Shown: positions 38,929 through 49,144 of the stretch, piece after piece
How positions within the stretch are numbered: the stretch's first letter is position 1
Layout: each line of letters begins with the position of its first letter
Source: Clostridiales bacterium
Lineage (GTDB): Bacteria > Bacillota > Clostridia > Peptostreptococcales > NVVX01
NCBI GenBank assembly: GCA_021129775.1
Contig: JAJOKP010000072.1
Location: forward strand, 1 to 49,742
DNA length: 49,742 nt
Reading direction: 5' to 3'
Program-made: the position numbers and the translations under genes
The notes under the pieces: generated by a model
Database searches by the model: none
Seen by the model: only the letters and a program-made list of their open reading frames with translations
What the model was told of the DNA's origin: nothing

Positions 38929-40377
38929 TTATAATTCTACGTCTTTACTATAAACTATATCCCCTCTTTTAATAACTAGATTGACATTGTTTAAGTTTGA
39001 TATTTTTTTCAATGGATTACTTTCCAAAACGACTATATTGCCAACCTTTCCTTCCTCAATAGTTCCCACTTTATCTATTATCCCTAATAGTTCTGCTGCA
39101 TTTTTTGTTGCTGTCTGGATAGCACTAAATTCACTCATACCGTTATTAATATATACTTCTAATTCTTTGTATAATTGACCATGCGGGACATAACCAGCGC
39201 CTCCTGCGCCACAATCAACTCCAGCAGCAATCTTAACTCCCTTTTCTATTGCTAGTTTTAAATTCTCAGGAAAATATTTTTGCTGTAATGGTTCCATTTC
39301 TTTGTAAAATTTACCCCAAATTCCACCATTTTTTATGTCATTTCTTAGCTGTTGCAAAGATTTTTTTCCATGAGAATGCAGCGGTTCTGGAATTAATTCT
39401 TTTATTTCTGCTGTTTCGAATAACTCGGGATTATCTATAATATTTTTCCAATTATAAAAAGCATATATCGTAGGCACCCAAAAAATTCCTTTTTCCTTCA
39501 TAAGATCGAAAGTTTTTTCACTCATTAACCCTATTGGAGAATGCTCTATACTATTTGCACCTGCAACTACCGCTTCATAAAATTCTTCAGGTCTATAAAT
39601 GTTATGGCAGGCAACTTTTAGATTTAGTTGGTAGGCTTCCTCAGTAATAGCTTTTAATATTTCGGGTTGCATGCTTGCCTCTATTTGTTCTTTTTTCAAG
39701 CCTTTCTGAAGTAATTCTAACTTCATTTTTTCTTCTTTTGCAAAAGGATAATAAGGGGAACCAGGAGTAATAGTTTTTATAAAATCTACCCCTTCTTTTT
39801 TAAGCCTTCTAACTATCTCTTTTGCTTCTTTCTCATTATTTACATCAATGGATAAACCGCGCACTCCAAATAATCGCTCTATGAAAAACCGCACAAAAGG
39901 GCTAAATGGCAAAAATGATAAAATGCTAAAATAACTATATGGTGTTGTAATAGCAGGGCCAGATGCTAAAATTCTAGGTCCTACAATTTTGCCTTGCGCC
40001 ACTTTTTTTCTATATTTAAAAATTCTATATCCTCGTACTCCAGGCATATTTCTAACAGTAGTAACTCCAGAACGTATCGTTATCAAGCAATTTCTTTTGA
40101 ATTTAGTGATTAATCTTTCGGCAAATGGTTTCATGAAATCGTCTACTCCAGATTGACAAAGATGGACATGAGAATCAATTAAACCAGGAATAACAGTTTT
40201 ACCCGAAAGTGTTATTATTTGTCCTCCTTTAGGTATTTCTAGTTCACCATATTTTCTTATTTTTTCTATAATACCATTCCTAATAATTATTACCATATTT
40301 TTTTGGATGTTATCCATGTTACCATCAATTAAATCAACATCTTTTAATACAAGTAGTTTTGCTTTTTGCTTTTTCAT
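38929..40377 (-). CDS. amidohydrolase family protein (imidazolonepropionase/prolidase-like)
   Basis: GKTVIPGLIDSHVHLCQSG, VACHNIYRPEEFYEAVVAGANSIEHSP, AAGVDCGAGG, GTIEEGKVGNIVVLESNPL. Confidence 0.92.
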   Translation of the reverse strand: MKKQKAKLLVLKDVDLIDGNMDNIQKNMVIIIRNGIIEKIRKYGELEIPKGGQIITLSGKTVIPGLIDSHVHLCQSGVDDFMKPFAERLITKFKRNCLITIRSGVTTVRNMPGVRGYRIFKYRKKVAQGKIVGPRILASGPAITTPYSYFSILSFLPFSPFVRFFIERLFGVRGLSIDVNNEKEAKEIVRRLKKEGVDFIKTITPGSPYYPFAKEEKMKLELLQKGLKKEQIEASMQPEILKAITEEAYQLNLKVACHNIYRPEEFYEAVVAGANSIEHSPIGLMSEKTFDLMKEKGIFWVPTIYAFYNWKNIIDNPELFETAEIKELIPEPLHSHGKKSLQQLRNDIKNGGIWGKFYKEMEPLQQKYFPENLKLAIEKGVKIAAGVDCGAGGAGYVPHGQLYKELEVYINNGMSEFSAIQTATKNAAELLGIIDKVGTIEEGKVGNIVVLESNPLKKISNLNNVNLVIKRGDIVYSKDVEL

Positions 40378-40392
40378 ATATTTTCTCCCCGA

Positions 40393-40450
40393 CTATGTAT
40401 AAGGACATATTTTTTTCAGACCGAACATAGTTTATTTTTTAAAAAGATAT
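40393..40450 (-). promoter_or_regulatory. shared upstream element, copy 2
   Basis: CTATGTATAAGGACATATTTTTTTCAGACCGAACATAGTTTATTTTTTAAAAAG, matching 38848-38902. Confidence 0.6.
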
Positions 40451-40933
40451 CCGACGCAATAATTATCTTAGCAAGATTATTAGTGAAGTAAAATTCTTTT
40501 TTTCCTTGCAAAAACATTGTGTTTATTGCCCAAAAAGCATGCATGCTTTCTCATATCAAGTTAAACATATACTGAACTCATATATAATATATATTTAACA
40601 TCATATTAAACTAAATCAGATATGTGTCAAGATTTTGTTTTAATCTAATACGTCAATTTCATATTTTTTGCTAAAACGAAAAGCAGGAGAATAAGTAGTA
40701 CTGTACAATGAATGTACTAATTTCATTTATGTGAGAAAACATTGTTGACAATGATAGTTTCAAAAGCTCCACGAATCAATATAGAGAACAATTTAGAGGG
40801 TTCATGAAAATTCTTGTACTTAAGGATTTTGTTTTATATAATGATAAAATAGGATTTGTATCGCTTTAAACGGAAAGTTCAGCTAGACAAGCCCCTGTCC
40901 TACTGTCTGTATTATTTGAAAGAGGTGTTTTTT

Positions 40934-41548
40934 GTGAGACTTTGGACTATCAAAGATATAAATGGATATAATGAATTAAAAGAAACTAAGATTTTACGTG
41001 GTAAAACTGAATATGTTGATGATGAGTTTAGGATGGCATATAATTGGATGATGGAGCAGATGAAAAATAAATTGAAATTTTCATTGACTAATTCATCAAC
41101 ATATCCAGTTTGGGCTTGGTATCAGTGGGGAGGAGCTAATAAAAAAAAGCCAGATTTAAGATGTAGTGGTTATGAGAAAAAAGGAAAGAAATTATTTAGA
41201 ATTGAAACTGAAATTGAAAAGGATAAAGTACTGTTATCTGATTTTGATTTATTTCATTATGTATTGAATTATTGGTATTTACCTAAAGATGAAGAAGATC
41301 AGAATATATTCGATAAGGAAATGAAGAAAAATAATATAACACTATTTGATTTGCAGAATTTTAATGAGAATTCAAAACTACTAGATGAATTGAGATTCAA
41401 AGTAGAAAAAAGTTGGAATCAAATATTTGATTTAGATATATATAATGAATATGTAGATACTACTGAACGTGAAAAATCAATACAAGCGACATTTTTGGAA
41501 CTACGATGGGAACAAGTAATTAATGTAAAAGAATTTATTGCAAGATAG
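40934..41548 (+). CDS. DUF3841-like protein
   Basis: MRLWTIKDINGYNELKETKILRG...YNWMMEQM...YPVWAWYQWGG...KPDLR pattern. Confidence 0.7.
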   Translation: MRLWTIKDINGYNELKETKILRGKTEYVDDEFRMAYNWMMEQMKNKLKFSLTNSSTYPVWAWYQWGGANKKKPDLRCSGYEKKGKKLFRIETEIEKDKVLLSDFDLFHYVLNYWYLPKDEEDQNIFDKEMKKNNITLFDLQNFNENSKLLDELRFKVEKSWNQIFDLDIYNEYVDTTEREKSIQATFLELRWEQVINVKEFIAR

Positions 41549-41820
41549 AACGTGTATGAGCATCTAATTATCAATTGCATTACACACGGTGTGATGGAAG
41601 AAACTACAGGCTTTCTATAGGCAATCATCATATCTGTTCCACTCTTTGAAATATAGGCGATGTCTTTTCTTACTGGACATAAAAAACCTACTATATAATT
41701 GACGCAGAATTTTAGTTATTGTATTTCTTGCCTTTCTTAATTGGATTTTAATGACAGTTTAATTATATTCTAATCTAAAAACTGTATCGTGTAGACATAA
41801 GAAAGAGAGGAGAGGTTTTA

Positions 41821-42618
41821 ATGATTGAAAAGAAGCCGATAGATTTTTATTATTTTTCTGGAACAGGTAATACATATTTGGTTGTGAAAGCTATGAAAGA
41901 TGCATTTGAAAAACACGAACTTGAGGTAAACTTACTACCTTTAGTTAGATTTACTGAAAGCGGATTTAATGAGAACAATATTGTCGGGCTTGCTTTTCCC
42001 GTAGCGGCACAAGGGACTTACCCTCTTTGTTGGGAGTTCTTAAATAAGTTGCCTCAAGTAAATGGTACACAAATTTTCATGGTGGACACTTTAGCAGGCA
42101 TTTCTGGTGGAATAGTGGGACCAGTAAAAAAAATTCTAAGAAAAAAAGGATTTACTACAATCGGTGCAAAAGAAATTAGAATGCCTAGTAACTATTTTAC
42201 TAAGGGAAAAAACAAAGAAAAAATTATTAAAATGATTAAAACTGGTAAAGGTGAGGCAAAGAAATTTGCGGATGATATAGTAAATGGAACTTCAGGATGG
42301 GCTCGTATTCCAGTATTTTCTGATTTACTATCTTTACTATCAAAAAGTAACATGGTGTGGCAATTTATGAGGAAAATGACTAATATTAAATTAGACACCA
42401 ACCTTTGTACACTGTGCGATCTTTGTGAGAAAGCCTGTCCTATTAATAACATCGTTTTAAAACCATATCCAACAATCAACAATAGATGCCAATTATGTCA
42501 GAAATGTATTGCTGTTTGCCCAACGGAAGCTTTAATATGTGCCTTTAAAAATAAAGATGGAAAGGCATATACTCCTTACAGGGCAAAAGGAGTGGCCCCC
42601 GATGAATTAATAGATTAG
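41821..42618 (+). CDS. EFR1-family ferredoxin (flavodoxin-like + 2x 4Fe-4S)
   Basis: YYFSGTGNTYLVVKAM flavodoxin motif; CTLCDLCEKACP and CQLCQKCIAVCP clusters. Confidence 0.9.
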   Translation: MIEKKPIDFYYFSGTGNTYLVVKAMKDAFEKHELEVNLLPLVRFTESGFNENNIVGLAFPVAAQGTYPLCWEFLNKLPQVNGTQIFMVDTLAGISGGIVGPVKKILRKKGFTTIGAKEIRMPSNYFTKGKNKEKIIKMIKTGKGEAKKFADDIVNGTSGWARIPVFSDLLSLLSKSNMVWQFMRKMTNIKLDTNLCTLCDLCEKACPINNIVLKPYPTINNRCQLCQKCIAVCPTEALICAFKNKDGKAYTPYRAKGVAPDELID

Positions 42619-42635
42619 CTTGAATAAATTAGCTT

Positions 42636-42667
42636 GAAATTTCTTGCGCAAGCAAGAAATTTTTTTG
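42636..42667 (+). terminator. intrinsic terminator
   Basis: GAAATTTCTTGC...AGCAAGAAATTTTTTTG hairpin with T-run. Confidence 0.75.
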
Positions 42668-42695
42668 TTCTGATTTTGCATAACTGAAATGAAAA

Positions 42696-42745
42696 TTTAA
42701 CTTTTTCTTAACACTACCTTTACCTTAGACAACCTAAAGTTAACA
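42696..42745 (+). promoter_or_regulatory. candidate PhoP (Pho box) repeats upstream of the phosphatase
   Basis: TTTAAC (42696), CTTAAC (42707), TTTACC (42719), TTAACA (42740), followed by TATACT near 42755. Confidence 0.5.
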
Positions 42746-42893
42746 TTGTTTTATTATACTAAAAGTGAGAATAAGTTTTGAAAATTACTGCGTTGGGATA
42801 ATGCAAGACAAAAAGGGGGGATAACACCAATCTGGCTAGAGGCAAGAATTCGGTAAGTAAAAGCACGGTAAAAATTGAGGAGGTATGGTAAAC

Positions 42894-45800
42894 ATGTTCA
42901 AAACGGTAAAAAGCAATATGTTAAAAGGTATAATTGGATTAGGGGTATTATTATTTGTTTTTGCAAGTATGTTTAGTATCTTTTTAACACCAGATGCACT
43001 GCAGAGCACAAACACAGAAGAAGTTAGTGTGGTTTATACAGAGCAACGCAACGTAATTTTTATCCATCCAGATGGAGCGAATGCTTCACATTTCACGGCT
43101 GCGCGTCTTTTTTTGCATGGCCCCGATGGGGAATTGAATTGGGATAAGCTACCAAATGTAGCGATATACAAGCCGCATATTTTAGACAATCTTCAAGCAG
43201 GATCAGTTGGTGGGGCAGTCGCTCATGCATCTGGTATTAAGTCAAACTTCAATTACTATGGTTTGGGTCCAGACAGAAATGAACTAACAACTATTACTGA
43301 AGAGGCTAGAGATGCAGGATTTGCTACAGCTTTAGTTAATAGTGGTACGATTACCGAACCAGGTACAGGTGTTTTTGTGGCGAATGTTGTATCTCGTAGA
43401 AATCATGCGGAAATCGCTCGCCAAATTATAGAATCAGATGTAGATGTAATACTTGGTGGCGGTGAACGTTGGTTTTTACCACAAGGAGCTACTGGAGTGC
43501 ATGGAGAAAGTGCACGTGAAGATGATCTTGATTTAATTCAAATTGCTAAAGACAAAGGATATACTGTTGTTTTTACAAGAGAAGAATTGTTAGCACTTGA
43601 TTTAGATAAGACTGAGAAACTGCTTGGTCTTTTTGCTCATCACCATACATTTAATGCTAAAACTGAAGAGCATCTTCTTGAGAATAACCTACCTCACTAC
43701 TGGGATTATAGTCCTACGCTAGCCGAAATGGTACAGGCAGCAATAGCAATCTCCTCTCGTAATGAAAAAGGATTTTTGCTAGTAGTGGAAGAAGAAGGTA
43801 CTGATAATTTTGCAGACGGAGCTAATAACGCTGAGGCAACTATGGTTGCTCTTGGGCGCGCAGACGACGCTATTGGCACAGCCATTGCTTTTGCTAAAGA
43901 AAGCCCTGGAACATTGGTAATTACAGCTGCTGATTCAGATGCTGGTGGTATGCAAATACTTGCTCCAGGACCTAGTAGAATAGATAGATGGGAAGGATTT
44001 GTCCCAGAAACAACAAATGCACCAGGGTGGCATGATCCATATGAAAACATGGCATCTGCTGATGGAATTGGCGGAACTGGCGGCAAACCGTTTAGCACAC
44101 CTTGCGGCAAATGGCAGTTTGGCATAAGTTGGGCTGGACAGAGTGACTTTGCTACTACTATGATTGCCAGAGCTTTTGGGGCTCGCGCAGAGTTAGTAGC
44201 TGGTAACATTGACAACACAGATATTTATCATATTATGAGAAAGGCTTTAGGTCTAGGAGAGAAGTCTCAAAAGATTACTATTATTCACACTAGCGACTTT
44301 CATGGGAGAGCGATACCGTATGGTAAAGCAGATGTTGAAGGTAAAGTTGGTGGACTCGCTCGTATTGCAACTGTAGTAAACAGAATAAGGGATGAAGGAC
44401 AGCCTGTATTGCTTCTTGATGCTGGAGATACAATTCATGGTACTGGGATAGCAGCTGCGACTAAAGGGAAAGTGTTAATAGATGCTATGAATCTTATGGG
44501 CTTTAATGCAATGACTGTAGGTAATCATGAATTCAATTGGGGGATGGAACCCTTATTTGCTAGTCGAGATGAAGCAGAATTTCCGTTTCTTTCTGCTAAT
44601 TTATTAGAAACGGCGACTGATGAATTATTGTTTGAACCTTATAAAATTATTGAGCAGGGTAATGTGAAAATAGGAATATTGGGTTTGTCGGCAAGAGCAA
44701 ACCGCCACCATGCGCCTGAAGTCAGAGAACTTGTGACTAATTTAGATGCAATTGAAGTCGCTAGTGAAATAGTTCCTGAGTTGCGCGAGAAAGTTGATAT
44801 ATTAGTAGTGCTTTCACATTTAGGTCATTTTAATGACCGTTTTTTAGCAGAATCAGTAGATGGTATTGACCTTATTTTAGGTGGGCATACTCACTGGCTA
44901 TTAACTGAACCAATAGAAATAAATGATACTTTGATTTTTGAAAACGGCTGGGGTGGCGAATATTTAAGTCGCATTGATTTGACAATTAGTGAAAATACTT
45001 TGGTAAGAGTTAACCATCAGCTAGTTCACATAAATGATTCAATAAAACCGCATATTGAAGTAGATAGAGTAATCAACAGAGCTTACGAAAAAGAAGAGAG
45101 TTTAACGAAGGTGATAGGAATATCAGAAACTGATATTGCAGGAGAGAAATACAACCCGTTTTGTCCTATAATGATGACATATATACCAGACGCCGAACCA
45201 GGTTCTTTTTGGTACAAACTAAACGCCGATATTAAAAGAGGAGCAATTACTTTTAACGATAGGCGTATGTCAACTGCTCTTTGGGAAACACCGCTAGGCA
45301 ATTTCATTGCAGATGCAATGCGCTATGAAGGTAAAACGGATATAGCTGTACAACGAGCAGGGCACATCCGCGAAGGGATAGTTAGTGGTAATATTAATAT
45401 GGATGATCTATACAGAGCCTTCCCTTATGATCACGAAATTGTTGTTTATGAATTGACGGGGGAACAATTAGTACAATTACTAGAGTTAAGCGTTAGCAAT
45501 TGGCCGAGACTACCCAATAGCAATTTTTTACAGGTATCAGGTGTAGAGTTTAGTTTCGATCTTTTACAAAATATAGGTGAGAGAGTGTTTGATATCAGTG
45601 TTAATGGAGACGAGCTAAATATAGATAAAAAATATACAATTGCAGTTACCTTGACTTCAGTTGAGCAGGTGCGTAGTTTGCGCGAAATATTCGAACAAGG
45701 CAGATTTAGGCGCAATACTAGAGTTTTCGTACGAGATGCGATGGCAGCGTACTTAGCTGCGCACACGCCAATTGCACCAAAAGTTGAAGATAGAATAGTA

Positions 45801-47240
45801 TTATCCGATGCACCTGGTGACTTTACAATATTGCACACAGGCGATATTCATGGGCATTTAGAAGCGTTTAAACCAAGAGGGGCAACAGAAGCTATTGGTG
45901 GAATATCTCGCATAGCAAGTTTAGTTACAGAAATAAGAGAAGCTCAGCCAAACACAATCTTGCTTGACGCTGGGGACACAATACACGGAACAAACATTGC
46001 TAATTTAACTTTTGGGGAATCCGTAATCGCTGCAATGAACGAAATTGGTTATGATGCGATGGTTGTTGGAAACCATGATTTTAATTACAAATTAGATATA
46101 TTAGAAAAAAGAGCAGAGCAGGCTAATTTCCCAATTCTAGCTGCAAATGTACGCTTTAAAAATGGAGAAGCAGTGCCATTTCTTAAGCCATACACCATAA
46201 TTGAAAAGGAAGGTGTTAAAATTGGTGTAATCGGAGTAGTAACCACTTATACTCCAGTTGTAACACATCCAGACAATGTTGCCGATTTAGAGTTCTTAGA
46301 TCCAATTAAAGTTACTAGAGAAATAGTTGAAAAATTGGAGGATAAAGTCGACACAATTGTTCTTTTAGCACATATTGGAACAGAAGAAGAGAAAAGACTA
46401 TTTGATTCAATATCGGGAATTACTATTTCGGTTAGTGCTCATACACATGAAGAACGCCATGAAGTGAATGAAGACGGCGTTATTTTAGTTGACTCTGGTG
46501 CATACGGAACAGTGCTAGGAAGACTAGATGTCGCACTAAAAAATGAGGAAATTACAAACCACAGACATCAATTCATTGCTATAGATTCAACAATTGCTAA
46601 TTGCGAAAAAGTAGAAAAAGTATTAAATCCTTTTAGAGAAAAATTAGATGATAAACTTAGTGCAGTAATTGGCGAGACAACTATCTTACTTGATGGTGAA
46701 AGAGCAAATGTACGCTCTAGAGAAACTAATATGGGAAATTTAGTTGCAGACGTTTTGCGACAAGAAACAGATGCTGATATTGCAATTCAAAATGGTGGCG
46801 GAATACGTGCAAACATAGAAGTAGGAAAAATTACATTAGATCAAATCTTTACTGTGTTGCCTTTTGACAACTATATAGTAAGTTTAGAACTGACTGGAGA
46901 GCAAATATGGCAGGCTTTAGAAAACGGATTACGTTATTATCCAAAGCTATCTGGTCGCTTCCCGCAAGTATCAGGGATGAGTTATGCTTTCGATCCTTCA
47001 AAGCCAGCTGGCGAACGCATTATAGAAGTTAAAATAGGAGGAAAAGTAATTGATTTAGCTAAAACATATAAAGTTGCTACTAATTGTTTTATGGCTGGCG
47101 GTGGTGATGGATACGCGATGATGAAAGACGCACGCATGCTTATAGAAACAGGGACTTTTATGCGTGATGCAGTAGCAGATTATATTCGTCAACAAGGAAT
47201 TATTAATCCTCAAACTGAGGGAAGAATTACGAAACAATAA
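42894..47240 (+). CDS. secreted fusion: alkaline phosphatase + two 5'-nucleotidase/UshA-type domains
   Basis: Signal segment; NVIFIHPDGANASHFTAARLF...VITAADSDAGGM (AP-like); two copies of IIHTSDFHGR / ILHTGDIHGH ... LLLDAGDTIHGT ... VGNHEFN / VGNHDFN ... LSHLGH / LAHIGT, each with a 5'-nucleotidase C-terminal domain. Confidence 0.93.
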   Translation: MFKTVKSNMLKGIIGLGVLLFVFASMFSIFLTPDALQSTNTEEVSVVYTEQRNVIFIHPDGANASHFTAARLFLHGPDGELNWDKLPNVAIYKPHILDNLQAGSVGGAVAHASGIKSNFNYYGLGPDRNELTTITEEARDAGFATALVNSGTITEPGTGVFVANVVSRRNHAEIARQIIESDVDVILGGGERWFLPQGATGVHGESAREDDLDLIQIAKDKGYTVVFTREELLALDLDKTEKLLGLFAHHHTFNAKTEEHLLENNLPHYWDYSPTLAEMVQAAIAISSRNEKGFLLVVEEEGTDNFADGANNAEATMVALGRADDAIGTAIAFAKESPGTLVITAADSDAGGMQILAPGPSRIDRWEGFVPETTNAPGWHDPYENMASADGIGGTGGKPFSTPCGKWQFGISWAGQSDFATTMIARAFGARAELVAGNIDNTDIYHIMRKALGLGEKSQKITIIHTSDFHGRAIPYGKADVEGKVGGLARIATVVNRIRDEGQPVLLLDAGDTIHGTGIAAATKGKVLIDAMNLMGFNAMTVGNHEFNWGMEPLFASRDEAEFPFLSANLLETATDELLFEPYKIIEQGNVKIGILGLSARANRHHAPEVRELVTNLDAIEVASEIVPELREKVDILVVLSHLGHFNDRFLAESVDGIDLILGGHTHWLLTEPIEINDTLIFENGWGGEYLSRIDLTISENTLVRVNHQLVHINDSIKPHIEVDRVINRAYEKEESLTKVIGISETDIAGEKYNPFCPIMMTYIPDAEPGSFWYKLNADIKRGAITFNDRRMSTALWETPLGNFIADAMRYEGKTDIAVQRAGHIREGIVSGNINMDDLYRAFPYDHEIVVYELTGEQLVQLLELSVSNWPRLPNSNFLQVSGVEFSFDLLQNIGERVFDISVNGDELNIDKKYTIAVTLTSVEQVRSLREIFEQGRFRRNTRVFVRDAMAAYLAAHTPIAPKVEDRIVLSDAPGDFTILHTGDIHGHLEAFKPRGATEAIGGISRIASLVTEIREAQPNTILLDAGDTIHGTNIANLTFGESVIAAMNEIGYDAMVVGNHDFNYKLDILEKRAEQANFPILAANVRFKNGEAVPFLKPYTIIEKEGVKIGVIGVVTTYTPVVTHPDNVADLEFLDPIKVTREIVEKLEDKVDTIVLLAHIGTEEEKRLFDSISGITISVSAHTHEERHEVNEDGVILVDSGAYGTVLGRLDVALKNEEITNHRHQFIAIDSTIANCEKVEKVLNPFREKLDDKLSAVIGETTILLDGERANVRSRETNMGNLVADVLRQETDADIAIQNGGGIRANIEVGKITLDQIFTVLPFDNYIVSLELTGEQIWQALENGLRYYPKLSGRFPQVSGMSYAFDPSKPAGERIIEVKIGGKVIDLAKTYKVATNCFMAGGGDGYAMMKDARMLIETGTFMRDAVADYIRQQGIINPQTEGRITKQ

Positions 47241-47289
47241 TCATCACATAAATTGCAAAATAGTTTAGCGTTCAGACTACTAACAAGAT

Positions 47290-47322
47290 GGCGGGCACCT
47301 AATTATTAGGGGTCCGCCTTTT
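47290..47322 (+). terminator. intrinsic terminator
   Basis: GGCGGGCACCTAATTATTAGGGGTCCGCCTTTT. Confidence 0.7.
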
Positions 47323-47540
47323 GAGTGCTGATAGTTGGAGGCTCTCGTTTAAAACAGAATATCTGCAAGCCTAGAAAAACATGTGCCAAATGAAAGTGTC
47401 AAAGGTGCAAGTGTAATTCCGACAAATGGAAACTTTTTTGAGGTGCCGTCTTGGAGCAAGATGTACACTCGTCAGTGTTATTTTACGACTTCTTAAGCTG
47501 ATAATTACTGTCCTTTACATGTGATTTCTCTAGATTAGAA

Positions 47541-48265
47541 TCAATTGTTTTGTTTCTTTAGCATTTTAAGAATCTGCTGCAAAGGTTTGGTTGACATGTT
47601 ATTAGTTTTATTAACATAATAGCCTATATATCCTTGGTTACCCAACTTACCTTCAACAAGATTAAAATTACCATCGAAAAGCAGCATGTAAAAATCCCTA
47701 AGGTCAGAAGGGCTCTGTGAATTTAAGAATTCTTCTGCTTTTTTGTATTGTCCGTCAATCATAAACTCAAATAATGGCTGAAAGTCAGAGGTATCAACTA
47801 ACGCAAAAAGTGCCTGATATTCTTCGGTCATTAGTGATATTTTGTTAGAGAGTATTAAAAAATCATAGAAACGGTCATGATTTTTAGGAGTATTTCCGTA
47901 CCGTAGATAGTAATCTAACCCTTCTAGAAACTTACCTTGCATAATAAGATTTTCGCCAAGTGCCATATTAATATAGACATTATTAGGATTAAGAACAAGT
48001 TTTTTCTGAATAAGCTCATACTCTTTTTCATAATCGTTATTTATTTCATAAAATCTAGCTAGCGTTGATAAAAAAAGTTGATTATCTGGGGCTAGTGAAA
48101 GTAGTTTTTCTTGATAATAAATAGCTTTTTCTATGTTCCTACCATCATAATAGTAAGCAAATTCTTCCGCTGATTCGATATAACCTCTATGATAAAAAGC
48201 AGCTAAAATCTTTAAAGCATGCGGGCAAATATTCTTTTTAAACCAGTAAAATGAATAAAGCTACA
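47541..48265 (-). pseudogene. TPR-repeat protein, 5'-truncated
   Basis: Open frame extends upstream of ORF 47541-47966: LYSFYWFKKNICPHALKILAAFYHRGYIESAEEFAYYYDGRNIEKAIYYQEKLLSLAPDNQLFLSTLARFYEINNDYEKEYELIQKKLVLNPNNVYIN; blocked by TAG just before it. Confidence 0.55.
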
Positions 48266-48746
48266 GCAAATCTTCCTTATAAAAGAATCTAACTATTTAG
48301 CAAATCTAAGATACTGATAACTTCAACTTAAGAGTTGTCAATTTCACTTTGATTAGCCAAAGTTTGCTGTTTTAAGTCTATGTAGGTCTGAAGTGATGCT
48401 TAGTTTAGAGTATATTAATTCTTTGAATAATACTATAATAACGTGAGTAATGTCATGGAAATTTAATAAGATATTGGAACGAACAATGCTACAATTATAT
48501 AATATTATAACTATCACTATAACAAAATGCACTTAAGTTTAAAGACATGGATGAGCCAGTAAACAAGAGGTATTTGGCTTGTTTCAGAGTAAAAGGCAAC
48601 AAAAAAGAAGCACCAAGGTATACAACAACTAAAATTTGGAGGCAGGTGGATAAACCAAAATATGAGAAATATGCTGATAAGAATTAAAAAAGTATTCCTA
48701 TTAGACAAAAAAAAAGATACAGATAGTAAAGGATAAAAGAATTGCC

Positions 48747-49115
48747 ATGTATGGAAGCGAAAGAAAATATAGCCAAGTAGCGATTATTTTAGGAATGACT
48801 GTGTATACAATGGGAATCATGTCTTTTATCACGCATTGCGAATTGATGCCCGTATCAATAGTTTTTATGGTTTCTGCAATAGTACTTACAATAATAGGAG
48901 ATTTGAATATTTATATAATTACACCTTCACACAAACGTTTTAAAATACTTGTTTCTATGGTTTTATATACGTTTACGATTGTAATTCTTATAGAAAAAAG
49001 TGAGTTAGCATTAATGCTGATAAGGCTTTCAACGTTTGTAGCAGCGGCGTGGTTTTCTTTTCATTCTGCTGTAATCTATATTAGACATAGGAAAAGACAG
49101 AAGAAAAACAAATAA
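48747..49115 (+). CDS. small membrane protein
   Basis: Multiple hydrophobic segments. Confidence 0.6.
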   Translation: MYGSERKYSQVAIILGMTVYTMGIMSFITHCELMPVSIVFMVSAIVLTIIGDLNIYIITPSHKRFKILVSMVLYTFTIVILIEKSELALMLIRLSTFVAAAWFSFHSAVIYIRHRKRQKKNK

Positions 49116-49144
49116 ATACATACTATTTAAAAGTGGGGTTTATA

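Noticed and set aside
43706-44218. 170-aa minus-strand ORF inside the phosphatase gene
   Set aside because: Antisense shadow of a well-supported 1451-aa CDS with clear domains.
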